A DNA stretch of 64,000 nt from Fusobacterium ulcerans (GCF_003019675.1 NZ_CP028105.1:1318282-1382281), one strand, 5' to 3'; shown: positions 25,395 to 36,057, counted from the first letter of the stretch. The notes: a model not told the origin generated them from the letters alone. A program made the numbers and translations.

Positions 25395-26705
25395 TTATTT
25401 TTTCATTGCTCTTAATTTTGACTTACCTATTTTAATAGCTTCTGTCAATGGTCTGTTAGCTGGACATATGTAAGCACATGATCCACATTCAATACAATCC
25501 ATCAGGTTGTATTTTCCAATTTCTTCCCATTGTTCAAAAGCAGCAAGTCTTGCAAACATAATAGGTTCAAGAAGCATTGGACATGCTCCTATACATTTTC
25601 CACATCCTATACAAGCTTTTGGTTTATAAGGATTTGTTTCCTCTTTTGTAAGAGCTAATAATCCAGAAGTTCCTTTGATTACTGGAGCTTCTTCTGAGAA
25701 TTGAGCCATTCCCATCATCGGTCCACCCATTACTAATTTATCCATTATATCTCTGTTTACTCCACATTGATCAAGGATATAAGAAAATGGTGTTCCAATA
25801 GCTATTTTTATATTTTTAGGATTTGCTATTGCTTTTCCTGAAACTGTAACAACTTTTTCAATTAGAGGAGTACCATTTACTAATCCTTCATAAATAGCAG
25901 CAGCTGTTCCTGTATTTTGAACTACTACTCCTACTGCTGATGGAAGCTTACCAGATGGAACCTCTCTATCTAAAACAGCTTTAATTAATTGTTTTTCTCC
26001 CCCTTGAGGATATTTTGTTTTTAGAGGAGCTATCTCTATTCCTGTACCTTCAGCAGCCTTTTTCATAGAAGCTATTGCTTCAGGCTTATTTTCTTCAATA
26101 CCTATAATAGCAGTTTCTACTCCTAAAACTTTTTTGATGATTTTGATACCTTCAATTATAGTTTCTGGATGCTCAAGCATAAGTCTATTGTCTGAGTTAA
26201 GATAAGGTTCGCACTCTGCACCATTTAATAGCAAAGTATCAATCTTTACATCAGCAGGTGGATTAAGTTTTACATGAGTAGGAAAACTTGCTCCTCCAAT
26301 ACCTACAATTCCTTTTTCTCTAATCATTGCCAATAAATCTTTCTTGTCAGCAGTTTCCCAATTTTCTATCTTAGTTAATTCTGCCCAAGTTTCTTCCCCA
26401 TCATTTTCAATCATGATAGTTTTGATTCTTCCCATTAATGGAAATACATGTTCTTCAATTTTTTTAACCGTACCACTCACTGGTGAGTGTATAGGAGATG
26501 TTAAAAATGCTTGAGAGTCAGCTATTTTCTGACCTTTAAGTACCTTATCTCCAATAGCTATAATTGGATCTAGTGGTGATCCTATATGTTGTAATAAAGA
26601 TATATACAACATTTTTGGTGCTGCTAGTTTTTCTACTGGCATATTTTCTGTCTGTAGTTTATTTTCAGGCGGATGCACTCCACCTCTGAAACCAAAAAAT
26701 CTCAT
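25395..26705 (-). CDS. rnfC: Rnf complex subunit RnfC (NADH/FMN side)
   Basis: A 436-residue peripheral subunit and first gene of the operon. It opens with FFGFRGGVHPPENKLQT; the glycine-rich GIVGIGGASFPTHVKL (about residues 110-125) and the LLLNGAECEPYLNSDNRLML segment form the NADH/FMN site related to NuoF. Near the C-terminus two 4Fe-4S motifs, CIGCGKCIGACPM and CIECGSCAYICPANRP, pass electrons. Compact length (no long C-terminal repeat as in proteobacterial RnfC) matches the clostridial/fusobacterial type. The ATG follows AAAGGAG. Confidence 0.95.
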   Translation of the reverse strand: MRFFGFRGGVHPPENKLQTENMPVEKLAAPKMLYISLLQHIGSPLDPIIAIGDKVLKGQKIADSQAFLTSPIHSPVSGTVKKIEEHVFPLMGRIKTIMIENDGEETWAELTKIENWETADKKDLLAMIREKGIVGIGGASFPTHVKLNPPADVKIDTLLLNGAECEPYLNSDNRLMLEHPETIIEGIKIIKKVLGVETAIIGIEENKPEAIASMKKAAEGTGIEIAPLKTKYPQGGEKQLIKAVLDREVPSGKLPSAVGVVVQNTGTAAAIYEGLVNGTPLIEKVVTVSGKAIANPKNIKIAIGTPFSYILDQCGVNRDIMDKLVMGGPMMGMAQFSEEAPVIKGTSGLLALTKEETNPYKPKACIGCGKCIGACPMLLEPIMFARLAAFEQWEEIGKYNLMDCIECGSCAYICPANRPLTEAIKIGKSKLRAMKK

Positions 26706-26741
26706 ACGAATCTCCTTTCATAAAGTTAATTTCTACTAATC

Positions 26742-26770
26742 AGTTTACCACATTTATATCTATTTAACAA
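26742..26770 (-). promoter_or_regulatory. Likely promoter of the rnf operon
   Basis: TTGTTA (complement of 26765-26770), 17 bp, TAAACT (26742-26747), 37 bp before the rnfC start. It is the best candidate in the short gap before pth; strength looks moderate. Confidence 0.5.
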
Positions 26771-26803
26771 TATCTTTTCGTTATTTTTTTCCATCGGAAG
26801 TCA

Positions 26804-27364
26804 TTACTTTTTGTTATATTTCTGCATTATTCTGCCTAATTCAACATCACGTACCAAATCTAAAGCACAATTAGATGCATTCTCTATCATTTTATCAACT
26901 GTTTCTTGTTCACTTTTATCAAACTGACCAAGCACAAAATCTATGGTGTCATCTTTACTCTTTCCTATACCACATTTAATACGCAAAAACTCATCACCTA
27001 GATGAGAAATAATAGATTTTATACCATTATGACCTCCTGAACTTCCCTTCTCTTTGACTCTCAATTTCCCAACTGGAAGATCCATATCATCATAGATCAC
27101 TATCATATCATTTTTAGCATCTATCTTATAAAAATTTATAACAGCAGCTATCGAATTTCCACTGAGGTTCATAAATGTTTGAGGTTTTAAAAATAAAACT
27201 TTTTCTCCATCTATATTTTTTTCACTTAGAAGTCCTTGAAATTTATCCTTTTCCCCTATTATATTTAAATCTTTTTGTAATTTATTGATAACTTCAAATC
27301 CTATATTATGTCTTGTCTTAGCATATTTATCTCCTGGATTGCCAAGGCCTACAATTAGTTTCAT
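26804..27364 (-). CDS. pth: Peptidyl-tRNA hydrolase
   Basis: A 186-residue enzyme that frees tRNA from peptidyl-tRNAs that drop off ribosomes. GLGNPGDKYAKTRHNIGFEV at the start carries the catalytic His20; FLKPQTFMNLSG and YDDMDLPVGK (with the conserved Asp) and GSSGGHNGIKS follow, all universal Pth motifs. Normal bacterial length. It stands alone between serine dehydratase and rnfC, with its own AAGGAAAAAGG ribosome binding region. Confidence 0.96.
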   Translation of the reverse strand: MKLIVGLGNPGDKYAKTRHNIGFEVINKLQKDLNIIGEKDKFQGLLSEKNIDGEKVLFLKPQTFMNLSGNSIAAVINFYKIDAKNDMIVIYDDMDLPVGKLRVKEKGSSGGHNGIKSIISHLGDEFLRIKCGIGKSKDDTIDFVLGQFDKSEQETVDKMIENASNCALDLVRDVELGRIMQKYNKK

Positions 27365-27428
27365 ACCTTTTTCCTTTCTTTTAAGCTTTTAAATTCTGTA
27401 TTTTTACTCCATATTCTATAAAAAGTTT

Positions 27429-27473
27429 AAGAGGCGGCTCAAAAAATTATATAATTCTTTGAGACTGCCTCTT
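27429..27473 (-). terminator. Hairpin after L-serine dehydratase
   Basis: Arms 27429-27443 and 27458-27473 pair (AAGAGGC with GCCTCTT at the base and CTCAAA with TTTGAG inside, with a small internal loop). The T run on the minus strand is interrupted, so termination may be partial and pth could be read from upstream. Confidence 0.7.
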
Positions 27474-27495
27474 GATATATTTTTATAAACTTATT

Positions 27496-28704
27496 TTAAC
27501 ACTCAGCATTAAATCTGAATTTTGCAAGTCCTCCTAATGATGTTTCCTTATACTCACTCTTCAAATCTTTTCCTGTCTCTCCCATAGTTATAACTACTTG
27601 ATCGAAAGAAATAGTATGTTTTCCATCGGTATAAAGGCTATATGCTGCTGAATCCAATGCTCTTGCAGAGGCTGCTGCATTTCTCTCTATACAAGGAATC
27701 TGTACATATCCACCTACTGGATCACAAGTAAGTCCCAAATGATGTTCCAATGCCATTTCTGAAGCATATTCTATCTGATCCAGTGATCCTCCTAAAAGAA
27801 AACATGCCATACCTGCTGCCATTGCACATGCTGTTCCTACTTCTGCCTGACATCCACCTTCAGCTCCTGATATAGTAGCATTTTCTTTTACTATATTTCC
27901 TATTAACCCAGCTATTGCCAATCCTTTAAGAAGTTCTTTTTCAGATATATCATACTCTTCTCTGAGTGCATATAAAAGTCCTGGAATGATTCCAGAAGCT
28001 CCACATGTTGGGGCAGTTACCACCCTTCCACCAGCTCCATTTTCTTCAGATACTGCCAATGTATAAGCAAATATTCTTCCTAGAAATCCTCCTCTTCCAT
28101 GATTATTTCTTGCCTTTCTATAAAATCCTTGAGCTCTTCTAGATAACTTTAAAGTTCCTGGAAGCACACCTGTTTTCTCTATTCCTCTTTCTACAGCTGT
28201 TGCCATTGCATCCCATATCTCTTTAAGAAAGATAAATATCTCTTCACCTTCATGCTCTACAACATATTCCCAATACTCTTTTTTTCCTTCTTCACACCAT
28301 TTTTTAATATCATCCATCTTTGAATATGGATAAATTTTTGAAGGTCCTCTTCTTTCTTGATCCAATTCCATAATAGTTCCTCCACCCACTGAGAAAACTA
28401 CCCATTCTTCTGTTACATTTCCATCATTGTCTAAAGCTTTAAATTTCATCCCATTAGTATGATAGTCATAAACTACCTCTGGCATCCATACAATTTTAGT
28501 TTCAGCTGGTTTTAAAGTTTCTGTTATTATCCAATCAGTAAGGTGTCCCTTTCCTGTTAGAGCCAGAGACCCATACAGTTCCACTACATATTTTTCTGTA
28601 TTAGGTGTTCTCTCTTTAAATTTTTTAGCTGCTCTTTCTGGCCCAATTGTATGTGAGCTTGAAGGCCCATTTCCTATCTTAAATAACTCTTTTAAGGAAT
28701 CCAT
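27496..28704 (-). CDS. L-serine ammonia-lyase (single-chain, iron-sulfur)
   Basis: A 402-residue one-chain L-serine dehydratase, turning serine into pyruvate and ammonia. The beta domain is first (KIGNGPSSSHTIGPERAAK), and the alpha domain holds the cluster cysteines in VTAPTCGASGIIPG and GGCQAEVGTACAMAAG plus the later GLTCDPVGGYVQIPC. These bind a 4Fe-4S cluster with one free iron site that activates serine, so the enzyme is oxygen sensitive. It is shorter than E. coli SdaA (about 454 residues). Serine is a common energy source for fusobacteria. It begins 18 bp after pheT's stop side and may be a separate unit. Confidence 0.95.
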   Translation of the reverse strand: MDSLKELFKIGNGPSSSHTIGPERAAKKFKERTPNTEKYVVELYGSLALTGKGHLTDWIITETLKPAETKIVWMPEVVYDYHTNGMKFKALDNDGNVTEEWVVFSVGGGTIMELDQERRGPSKIYPYSKMDDIKKWCEEGKKEYWEYVVEHEGEEIFIFLKEIWDAMATAVERGIEKTGVLPGTLKLSRRAQGFYRKARNNHGRGGFLGRIFAYTLAVSEENGAGGRVVTAPTCGASGIIPGLLYALREEYDISEKELLKGLAIAGLIGNIVKENATISGAEGGCQAEVGTACAMAAGMACFLLGGSLDQIEYASEMALEHHLGLTCDPVGGYVQIPCIERNAAASARALDSAAYSLYTDGKHTISFDQVVITMGETGKDLKSEYKETSLGGLAKFRFNAEC

Positions 28705-28722
28705 CTTAACCCTCCTAAATAT

Positions 28723-31110
28723 TTATTGTCTTATCTCTCCATTATAATTTTTAGAGATAGTGTTTAACACTTTTTCAATAACATTATTTATTTCTTTTTC
28801 AGTAAGAGTTTTTTTCTTGTCTCTAAGTATTATACTTATAGCTACTGATTTTTTATCTCCATCTATTTTTTCTCCTTCATATACATCAAATATATCTATT
28901 TTTTCAATTAAAGGAGAAACTTTTTTCAGATCATCTATCATATTTCCTACAAGTACAGTTTTATCAAGTACGATGGCTAAATCTCTAGTTACTTCTGGAT
29001 ATTTTACTACTCTTTCATACTTTACAGCATTTTTCATGTATTTTAATGCTCTAGTTAAATCTATGTCAGCAACATAAACTCTTTCTCTTTTTATATCCAT
29101 AGCTTCCTGAACATCTGGATGTATCTCACCAAAAGTTCCAATAATATCATTTCCTATTCTTATATCAGCACTTCTACCTGGATGGAATATATCTTTAGTA
29201 CTTCTTTCAAGTTTATATCTGCTGATTCCTGTATATTCAAGAAGTTTCTCTACATATCCTTTTATTGTATAGAAATTATATGATTCTGGTTTTGGATTCC
29301 ATAAAGTTCTTTCAGGCTTTCCTGCTATTGCTATACATATTCTCAAATCCTCTTTTGCTAGTTCTTCAGCTGGTGCAAATACTTTTGATACCTCATAAAA
29401 TCTTAAATTAAACTGATTTCTATTAAGATTATCTCTAATGTTTGCAAGAAGACTGTATATTAAAGTAGGCCTTACTATCGACATATCTTCGCTTAAAGGA
29501 TTGCTGATTTCAATTGCCTTTTCTTTTATATGAAGTATATCTAAAGCTTCCTTAGGAATAAATGTATAGTTTATAACTTCATGCAGCCCTATCTCTTTTA
29601 GTATCTCTTTTAAATTATCAGCAACTGATATTTTAACATCTTTCAATCCAGATCCAATATCTTCTACTGGCATTATCGCTTCTATATTTTCAAATCCATA
29701 CATTCTTATTACTTCTTCATATAGATCTTCTGGTCTAGTTAGGTCTTGTCTATAAGCAGGAGGTGTTACCACAAGAGTATCTTGAGACAAAGTTTTGATC
29801 CCAAGCCCTAAATTTGTAAATATTCTTCCCACTTGATCAAATTCTAATTTTTTTCCTATAAAATTATTAAGTTTATTAATATTTAAAGGGATTTCAAATT
29901 TTTGAGGTTTCTCTATATACTTATCTATTACTTCATCTAAAACTTCTCCAGAAGCAACTTCTGCCATTAAAGCAGCAGCTCTGTCTATAACCTCACTGAT
30001 ATTTTCAATATCAAGCCCTCTTTCATTTCTATATCCAGAATCAGTTACAATTCCAAGTCTTTTAGCTGATTTTCTAATATTTTCAGGAGTAAAATATGCC
30101 ACTTCCAAGAATATATTTTTAGTTTCTTGTTCAATTTGAGTAGCTTGTCCCCCGATAATACCAGCAATAGCTATCGGTTTCACTTCGTCAGCTATTACAA
30201 GTTCTCCATTATTAAGCTCTCTCTCTACTCCATCCAATGTAGTAATTCTTTCTCCAGTTTCTGCTGCTCTTATTACTACAGTTTGGTTTTCTAATTTATC
30301 CAAATCAAAAGCATGCATAGGTTGATTATACTCAAACATTACAAAATTTGTAACGTCAACAATATTATTGATAGGCTTTAATCCCATTGCTCTTATTCTC
30401 TTTTTAAGCCATTCAGGTGATTCTGAAATAGTTACATTTTTTATAACTCTTCCCATGTATCTTTTACATCTCTCTTTATCTTCTACTCTTACTTTTGCAT
30501 AGTTATTAGTTGATTCTATAACTTCATTCAAAGCATAAGAGGGATATTTCACTTTTCTTCCATAATAAGCAGCTACTTCTCTAGCTATTCCTATGTGAGA
30601 AAGACAATCTGGTCTGTTTGGAGTTATTTCAAGCTCAAATATAACATCATCCATTCCTGCGTATTTTCTATATTCTTCACCTATTGGAGCATCTTCAGGA
30701 AGGATTATTATTCCATCTTTATCTTCTCCTATTCCTAACTCAACTTGTGAACAAAGCATACCACAAGATTCAACATCTCTTATTTTACTTTTTTTGATTT
30801 TAAAGTCTCCAGGAAGCACAGCTCCAATTTTAGCTACTACTACCTTATCTCCTAATTTATGATTTGGTGCTCCACAAATTATTTGTAGTTTTTCTTCTTC
30901 TCCAATATCAACTTTTAAAAGAGTAAGTTTATCTGAATTTGGATGTTTTCCATATTCAATTATCTGCCCTATAACTACATTGTTAAGGTCCTTACCTTGA
31001 ACATCTATAGCTTCTACTTCCTGCCCAATCATAGTCAGTGCATTTTCCAGTTGATTTATATCTTCTTTTATGTCTACATACTGTTTCAACCAGTCTAAAG
31101 AAATTAACAT
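28723..31110 (-). CDS. pheT: Phenylalanine-tRNA ligase beta subunit
   Basis: A 795-residue subunit of normal length. Domain order visible: N-terminal tRNA-binding OB fold (about residues 40-150), the B3/B4 editing domain (AIAGIIGGQATQIEQETKNI at about 316-335), B5 DNA-binding-like domain, catalytic-like core, and a C-terminal anticodon-binding FDX-ACB domain (YPEVTRDLAIVLDKTVLVGN). It works as an alpha2-beta2 tetramer with PheS to charge tRNA-Phe and hydrolyse Tyr-tRNA-Phe. It starts 14 bp after pheS, behind GGAGGG. Confidence 0.96.
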   Translation of the reverse strand: MLISLDWLKQYVDIKEDINQLENALTMIGQEVEAIDVQGKDLNNVVIGQIIEYGKHPNSDKLTLLKVDIGEEEKLQIICGAPNHKLGDKVVVAKIGAVLPGDFKIKKSKIRDVESCGMLCSQVELGIGEDKDGIIILPEDAPIGEEYRKYAGMDDVIFELEITPNRPDCLSHIGIAREVAAYYGRKVKYPSYALNEVIESTNNYAKVRVEDKERCKRYMGRVIKNVTISESPEWLKKRIRAMGLKPINNIVDVTNFVMFEYNQPMHAFDLDKLENQTVVIRAAETGERITTLDGVERELNNGELVIADEVKPIAIAGIIGGQATQIEQETKNIFLEVAYFTPENIRKSAKRLGIVTDSGYRNERGLDIENISEVIDRAAALMAEVASGEVLDEVIDKYIEKPQKFEIPLNINKLNNFIGKKLEFDQVGRIFTNLGLGIKTLSQDTLVVTPPAYRQDLTRPEDLYEEVIRMYGFENIEAIMPVEDIGSGLKDVKISVADNLKEILKEIGLHEVINYTFIPKEALDILHIKEKAIEISNPLSEDMSIVRPTLIYSLLANIRDNLNRNQFNLRFYEVSKVFAPAEELAKEDLRICIAIAGKPERTLWNPKPESYNFYTIKGYVEKLLEYTGISRYKLERSTKDIFHPGRSADIRIGNDIIGTFGEIHPDVQEAMDIKRERVYVADIDLTRALKYMKNAVKYERVVKYPEVTRDLAIVLDKTVLVGNMIDDLKKVSPLIEKIDIFDVYEGEKIDGDKKSVAISIILRDKKKTLTEKEINNVIEKVLNTISKNYNGEIRQ

Positions 31111-31124
31111 TGTTCCCTCCAGAA

Positions 31125-32141
31125 TTATTTAAATTGTTTTAAAAATCTTATATCATTTTCAAAAAATGCTCTAAGATCATCTATTCCATGTCTCAGCATA
31201 GTTACCCTTTCTATCCCAACTCCAAAAGCAAATCCACTTACTTCATTAGGATCATAACCTACTGCTTTCAATACCTCTGGGTCTACCATTCCGCATCCCA
31301 TTATTTCCAACCATCCACTATCTTTACATACTCTGCATCCTTTACCCTTACATACAGCGCATTGTACATCCATTTCAGCACTTGGCTCTGTAAATGGAAA
31401 GAAGTGAGGTCTGAATCTTACTTCTGTTTCACCAAAGACTTTTTTAACAAAATGAGTCAATATTCCTTTAAGATTAGCAAAAGAAATATTTTCACCTATC
31501 ATCAATCCTTCCATTTGGTGGAACATTGGTGTATGAGATACATCATAGTCAGGTCTATAAACTTTTCCAGGACATATCATTCTGAAAGGTGGTTTGTGTT
31601 CAAGCATATATCTTACTTGTACTGGCGATGTCTGTGTTCTCAATACTACATTATCAGAAATATAAAAAGTATCTGTTATGTCTCTTGATGGATGTGTTTC
31701 TGGAATATTTAAAGCATCAAAGTTATATTCAACTTTTTCTATTTCTGGTCCATCAGCAACATCAAATCCCATTTCAATAAATATATCTTTCATAAAATTC
31801 ATTGTTTCTGTGATAGGATGAGTTGTTCCTAATTCAACCTCTTCTCCTGGAAGAGTAATATCAAGAATTTCCTGCTCTAGTCTTGCTCTTTTTTCTTTTT
31901 CTTTTAGTTGGTTATTTTTTTCATCTAGTATTTGGCTGATAAATTCTCTAGTTTCATTTACCAACTGACCAATAACAGATCTTTCTTCTGGAGAAAGAGT
32001 TTTCATTCCTTTAGAAATCTCTGTTAGTTCCCCTTTTTTTCCTAGCAGGCTGACTCTTATCTCTTCAAGTTCTTGTAAAGAAGCAGCGCTTTCTATGCTA
32101 GATTGTGCTTGTTCCTTTAATTGTGCTACCTTTTCCTTCAT
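31125..32141 (-). CDS. pheS: Phenylalanine-tRNA ligase alpha subunit
   Basis: A 338-residue class II synthetase subunit. An N-terminal coiled coil (about residues 1-90) binds tRNA; then HPITETMNFMKDIFIEMGFD, motif 2 around TQTSPVQVRYML and RPDYDVSHTPMFHQMEGLMI, and motif 3 GFAFGVGIERVTMLRHGIDD. A zinc-like cluster of cysteines (CAVCKGKGCRVCKDSGW) inserted before motif 3 is normal for this branch. First gene of the pheST pair, with AGGGAGG before the start. Confidence 0.96.
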   Translation of the reverse strand: MKEKVAQLKEQAQSSIESAASLQELEEIRVSLLGKKGELTEISKGMKTLSPEERSVIGQLVNETREFISQILDEKNNQLKEKEKRARLEQEILDITLPGEEVELGTTHPITETMNFMKDIFIEMGFDVADGPEIEKVEYNFDALNIPETHPSRDITDTFYISDNVVLRTQTSPVQVRYMLEHKPPFRMICPGKVYRPDYDVSHTPMFHQMEGLMIGENISFANLKGILTHFVKKVFGETEVRFRPHFFPFTEPSAEMDVQCAVCKGKGCRVCKDSGWLEIMGCGMVDPEVLKAVGYDPNEVSGFAFGVGIERVTMLRHGIDDLRAFFENDIRFLKQFK

Positions 32142-32190
32142 TTTTCCTCCCTATGTCAAAGGCTAAAAATCTTCTATATATCTAACTATT

Positions 32191-32649
32191 TTAAATTCTT
32201 TTTAGAAGAAAATCAATACTTTCTTTATTTATTTTTATTATTCCATAATCATTTCCCAGTACAGCCCCTGGATTAAATAGGGTTATACCTTTCTTCTTTT
32301 CAAGATATGGCCTATGAGTATGGCCAAATATAACCACATCACATCCCAATTCTCTTCCTCTTTTTTCTATTGTCTCATATTCAAGTTTTACCCTGTAATG
32401 ATGACCATGAGCTAGAAAGACTTTATGTCCCCCTAGCTCAAGAATCATCTCATCACTTCTTTGCATATCATAATAGTCGCAGTTTCCTTTAACTATATGA
32501 TAAATATTTTCTGGAAAAACATAAGAAAGTTCCTCTGCATCATCACTAAAATCTCCTGCACATATTACCATATCAGGCTTTTCTCTCTCATATACAGAAA
32601 TCAACTTTTCCAGTCTACCATGTGAATCTGATATAACCAATATTTTCAT
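32191..32649 (-). CDS. YfcE/MJ0936-type metallophosphodiesterase
   Basis: A 152-residue calcineurin-like phosphoesterase. Metal-binding motifs in order: ISDSHGRLEKL (D8, H10), CAGDFSDD, VKGNCDYYD, LAHGHHYRV and FGHTHRPYLEKK. These match YfcE-type phosphodiesterases, small cytoplasmic manganese enzymes; the natural substrate is uncertain. It follows the USP-like gene by 20 bp and precedes pheS by 49 bp on the same strand, likely one transcript. Confidence 0.92.
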   Translation of the reverse strand: MKILVISDSHGRLEKLISVYEREKPDMVICAGDFSDDAEELSYVFPENIYHIVKGNCDYYDMQRSDEMILELGGHKVFLAHGHHYRVKLEYETIEKRGRELGCDVVIFGHTHRPYLEKKKGITLFNPGAVLGNDYGIIKINKESIDFLLKRI

Positions 32650-32669
32650 GATTTATTCCTATCTAAAAA

Positions 32670-33440
32670 CTATCCTATAAATATAGGTGTTTTACTTTTT
32701 TCTAATAATTTTATACCATTTTTACCAATTATTTTTTCAAAGAAATAACTTCTGCTCAAATTTCCCATTACAAAGAAATCACACTCATTTATTTTTTCAA
32801 GAACTTCATCATAATCTGCTGTATTCAGTACTTCATGTTTTATAGTTTTTTCTTTTCCTTCAAGATAACCTATAAGATGATTTTCTTCAATTTCTTTATT
32901 GATTACAAATGAAATAAACTCTTTAACTTCTGGGAAAAGATTAGTAAACTGGTAACAACTTCTGTTAATTTTTACTCCATCATCATTGGCAATAATTACT
33001 TTATCCATTCCCTTTAAAGGCTTTTCCCCTACAAATATTATAGATTTATAATTTCCTTTTAAAATACTTACTATTCTCTCAGTAATAGCTTCATTTTTTC
33101 CAATAAGAAGAGTATCACAACTTTTCATTCTATCAGTAACTATCTCAGGAACAAGTCCAATATCTACTTCAAGTTCTGTTTTAATTCCCTTTGATTTAAG
33201 AATTTTTTCAATATCTTCTATCTCCTGTTTTTCCATGTCAGCCCAACCTTGCATAATAAAAGGTGATCTTCCACTCATCATCATTCCATCAGTAGAAGCA
33301 GCTATTATTTTGTCTCTAGACATATCTTTAATGTAAAGAGGCATGATTTTAAAGCCTAAACTGTTTTGTAAATAAACTGCACTTTCAATAAGATTATCTC
33401 TTTCCATTTCATTTCCAAATAATAGTAAAGCTTTTCTCAT
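32670..33440 (-). CDS. Uncharacterised two-domain, USP-like protein
   Basis: I choose the ATG complementary to 33438-33440 after a GGGTGG site; 256 residues. No motif gives a clear function. The pattern is two alpha/beta halves reminiscent of tandem universal stress proteins: KALLLFGNEMERDNLIESAV with a long helix, then KSCDTLLIGKNEAITERIVS and SIIFVGEKP; second half KVIIANDDGVKINRSCYQFT ending CDFFVMGNLSRSYFFEKIIG and KTPIFIG. The G-N-L-S-R-S segment resembles the USP nucleotide-binding G-x-(S/T) loop. It lies immediately downstream of gyrA (24 bp). Function unknown. Confidence 0.7.
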   Translation of the reverse strand: MRKALLLFGNEMERDNLIESAVYLQNSLGFKIMPLYIKDMSRDKIIAASTDGMMMSGRSPFIMQGWADMEKQEIEDIEKILKSKGIKTELEVDIGLVPEIVTDRMKSCDTLLIGKNEAITERIVSILKGNYKSIIFVGEKPLKGMDKVIIANDDGVKINRSCYQFTNLFPEVKEFISFVINKEIEENHLIGYLEGKEKTIKHEVLNTADYDEVLEKINECDFFVMGNLSRSYFFEKIIGKNGIKLLEKSKTPIFIG

Positions 33441-33464
33441 ATATACCACCCCATTTTTAAAATA

Positions 33465-35969
33465 TTAGTCTTCCTTTGTTTCAACTATTTCCACTTCTTC
33501 TATGTTAGTTTCATCTTCAATAGAATTAAGCTCTGATATTTCTTCTTCTTCTTCAGATTTTACTCTAGTTATTGATACTACTTTTTCAGCTCCATCAACT
33601 TTCATTATGATTACTCCCTGAGTAGCTCTTCCATAAAGCGCAATGGTATCAAGAGGCATTCTTATAACTATACCTGATGATGTAATAGCCATTAACTCTT
33701 CACCTTCAGTTACTGGAAGCACTGATACAACTGCTCCTGTTTTAGCATTACATCTTATATTTATTACTCCCTTACCTGATCTTGCTTGTAATGGATATTC
33801 ATCTATTCTTGTTCTCTTTCCATATCCATTTTCTGTTACTGTAAGAATACTTCCTTCTTCATCTTTAATTAAAAGTGCTGATACAATTGAGTCTCCTGGT
33901 CTTAAAGTTATTGATTTAACTCCCATAGTATCTCTTCCTGTAGGTCTTACATTATCGCTATTGAATCTAATAGAATATCCTTGTTTTGTAGCAATAAATA
34001 CCTGCTCCTGATCAATCTTCTCTATTAGTCCTACATATATTATATCATCTTCTTCTTTTAATTTGATAGCTTTTAATCCAGAATTATTAATATTTTTAAA
34101 TTCATCTAGATTAGTCTTCTTAATTAGTCCTTCTTTAGTAACAAATACAACTTCATTTTCTTTAGAGAAATCTCTTGTTTTAATGACAGCTCTTATCTTT
34201 TCATCTTCTCTTGTTCTGATAATATTGCTCATAAGTTTTCCTCTTGACTGTTTAGAAGTCTCTGGAATCTCATAAACTTTTATATTAAATACTCTTCCTT
34301 GATTTGTAAATATCATAAGGGTATCTAAATTAGAAGCTGATTCTATACTTTCAACAAAGTCATCTTCTATGGTATTTTGGCTTGCTACCCCTTTTCCTCC
34401 CCTTTTTTGAGCTTTATATTTACTTACTTCCATTCTCTTTACATATCCTTTATTAGTAAGAGTAAGTATTACATTTTCGTCTTTTATAAGATCTTCTGGG
34501 AGTATTTCCATTCTCTCATTTTCAATAAGAGTTCTTCTGTTATCATTATATTTTTCTTTTAGATAAAGAAGTTCTTCTTTAATTATTTCATATATCTTAG
34601 AATCATGAGAAAGTATCTCTCTCAATTCTGCTATATATTTTTCAATTTCTTCATATTCAGCATCAATTTTTCCTCTTTCCAAACCTGTAAGTCTTTGTAG
34701 TTTCATATCTAGTATAGCTCTGGCTTGAACATCTGAGAAAGCATATTTTTCTATTAAAAGTTCTCTTGCCTGATTTCCATCTGATGATCCTCTGATGATT
34801 TCAATTATTCTGTCAATATTATCAAGAGCTATTCTATAACCTTGTAATATATGTGCTCTTTTTTCAGCTTTATCCAAATCAAATTTAGTTCTTCTAGTTA
34901 CTACTTCAAATCTATGTTTTATATATTCATGAAGTATTTCTTTTAGGTTAAGTACTCTTGGTGCATTATTTACAAGAGCCAGCATAATTATACCAAATGT
35001 ATTTTGAAGTTCTGTATATTTATATAATTTATTTAGTATAAGCTCTGGTTCTTCGCCTTTTTTGACTTCTATAACCACTCTGATTCCATGTCTGTCAGAT
35101 TCATCTCTCAAATCTGTTATTCCAGTTACTCTTTTATCTTTTACAAGATCAGCTATTCTTTCTATAAGAGTAGATTTATTCAACTGATATGGAATTTCTT
35201 TGATTATAATAGAAGCTTTTCCATTTTTCTGTTCTTCTATCTCTACTTTACCTCTTACTCTTACCTTACCTCTTCCTGTCATATAGGCATCTCTGATACC
35301 CTTTTGACCATCGATTATACCTCCAGTTGGAAAATCTGGCCCTTTTATATACTCCATTAAATCTAAAGGTGTAAGTTCAGGATTATCTATAAGAGCAAGT
35401 ATTCCATCTATAAGTTCCCCAAGATTATGTGGAGGAATATTGGTAGCCATTCCTACCGCAATTCCTGTTGCACCATTAAGAAGTAAATTTGGCAGTTTTG
35501 CCGGAAGAACTGTTGGCTCATCTAATGAATCATCAAAGTTTTTTCTAAAATCAATAGTATTCTTATCAATATCATCTATAAGCTCATTACTGATTTTTGC
35601 CATTCTTGCTTCTGTATATCTCATAGCTGCTGCGGAATCTCCATCTATTGATCCAAAGTTTCCGTGACCATCTACAAGTAAATATCTGTAGTTAAAATCT
35701 TGAGCCATTCTTACCATTGTTCCATATACTGCTGAGTCTCCATGTGGATGGTACTTACCTAGAACTTCTCCAACGATTCTAGCAGATTTTTTATATGCTT
35801 TATCATAGGTCATTCCAAGTTCACTCATAGCAAAAAGTATTCTTCTATGAACTGGTTTCATTCCATCTCTTACATCTGGAAGTGCTCTGCTGACAATTAC
35901 ACTCATGGAATAGTCGAGATATGATTCTTTCATCTCATCTTCTATATATCTATTATTAACATTTGACAT
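33465..35969 (-). CDS. gyrA: DNA gyrase subunit A
   Basis: An 834-residue type II topoisomerase subunit that cuts and rejoins DNA. The winged-helix region holds [19 protein letters not shown] and the catalytic Tyr118 in [11 protein letters not shown]. The six-bladed C-terminal wrapping domain is present, including the GyrA-box-like [13 protein letters not shown] (about residues 530-542), and the tail is strongly acidic ([16 protein letters not shown]). Ser79 and Gly83, the quinolone-pocket positions, are the usual Fusobacterium residues. It follows gyrB by 112 bp containing one 18-bp repeat. Confidence 0.97.
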   Translation of the reverse strand: MSNVNNRYIEDEMKESYLDYSMSVIVSRALPDVRDGMKPVHRRILFAMSELGMTYDKAYKKSARIVGEVLGKYHPHGDSAVYGTMVRMAQDFNYRYLLVDGHGNFGSIDGDSAAAMRYTEARMAKISNELIDDIDKNTIDFRKNFDDSLDEPTVLPAKLPNLLLNGATGIAVGMATNIPPHNLGELIDGILALIDNPELTPLDLMEYIKGPDFPTGGIIDGQKGIRDAYMTGRGKVRVRGKVEIEEQKNGKASIIIKEIPYQLNKSTLIERIADLVKDKRVTGITDLRDESDRHGIRVVIEVKKGEEPELILNKLYKYTELQNTFGIIMLALVNNAPRVLNLKEILHEYIKHRFEVVTRRTKFDLDKAEKRAHILQGYRIALDNIDRIIEIIRGSSDGNQARELLIEKYAFSDVQARAILDMKLQRLTGLERGKIDAEYEEIEKYIAELREILSHDSKIYEIIKEELLYLKEKYNDNRRTLIENERMEILPEDLIKDENVILTLTNKGYVKRMEVSKYKAQKRGGKGVASQNTIEDDFVESIESASNLDTLMIFTNQGRVFNIKVYEIPETSKQSRGKLMSNIIRTREDEKIRAVIKTRDFSKENEVVFVTKEGLIKKTNLDEFKNINNSGLKAIKLKEEDDIIYVGLIEKIDQEQVFIATKQGYSIRFNSDNVRPTGRDTMGVKSITLRPGDSIVSALLIKDEEGSILTVTENGYGKRTRIDEYPLQARSGKGVINIRCNAKTGAVVSVLPVTEGEELMAITSSGIVIRMPLDTIALYGRATQGVIIMKVDGAEKVVSITRVKSEEEEEISELNSIEDETNIEEVEIVETKED

Positions 35970-36057
35970 TATTAATCCTCCTAAAATTTCTCAACTTCTA
36001 AAGCAGAATATATATATTCAATCTTTGATTCTAAAAATTTTTTATATATTAATATTT

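Noticed and set aside
33465-35969. GyrA has Gly at the position equivalent to E. coli Asp87, a possible quinolone resistance change
   Set aside because: Counting gives Ser79 and Gly83; these are the ordinary residues of susceptible Fusobacterium GyrA, so this is not a resistance mutation.
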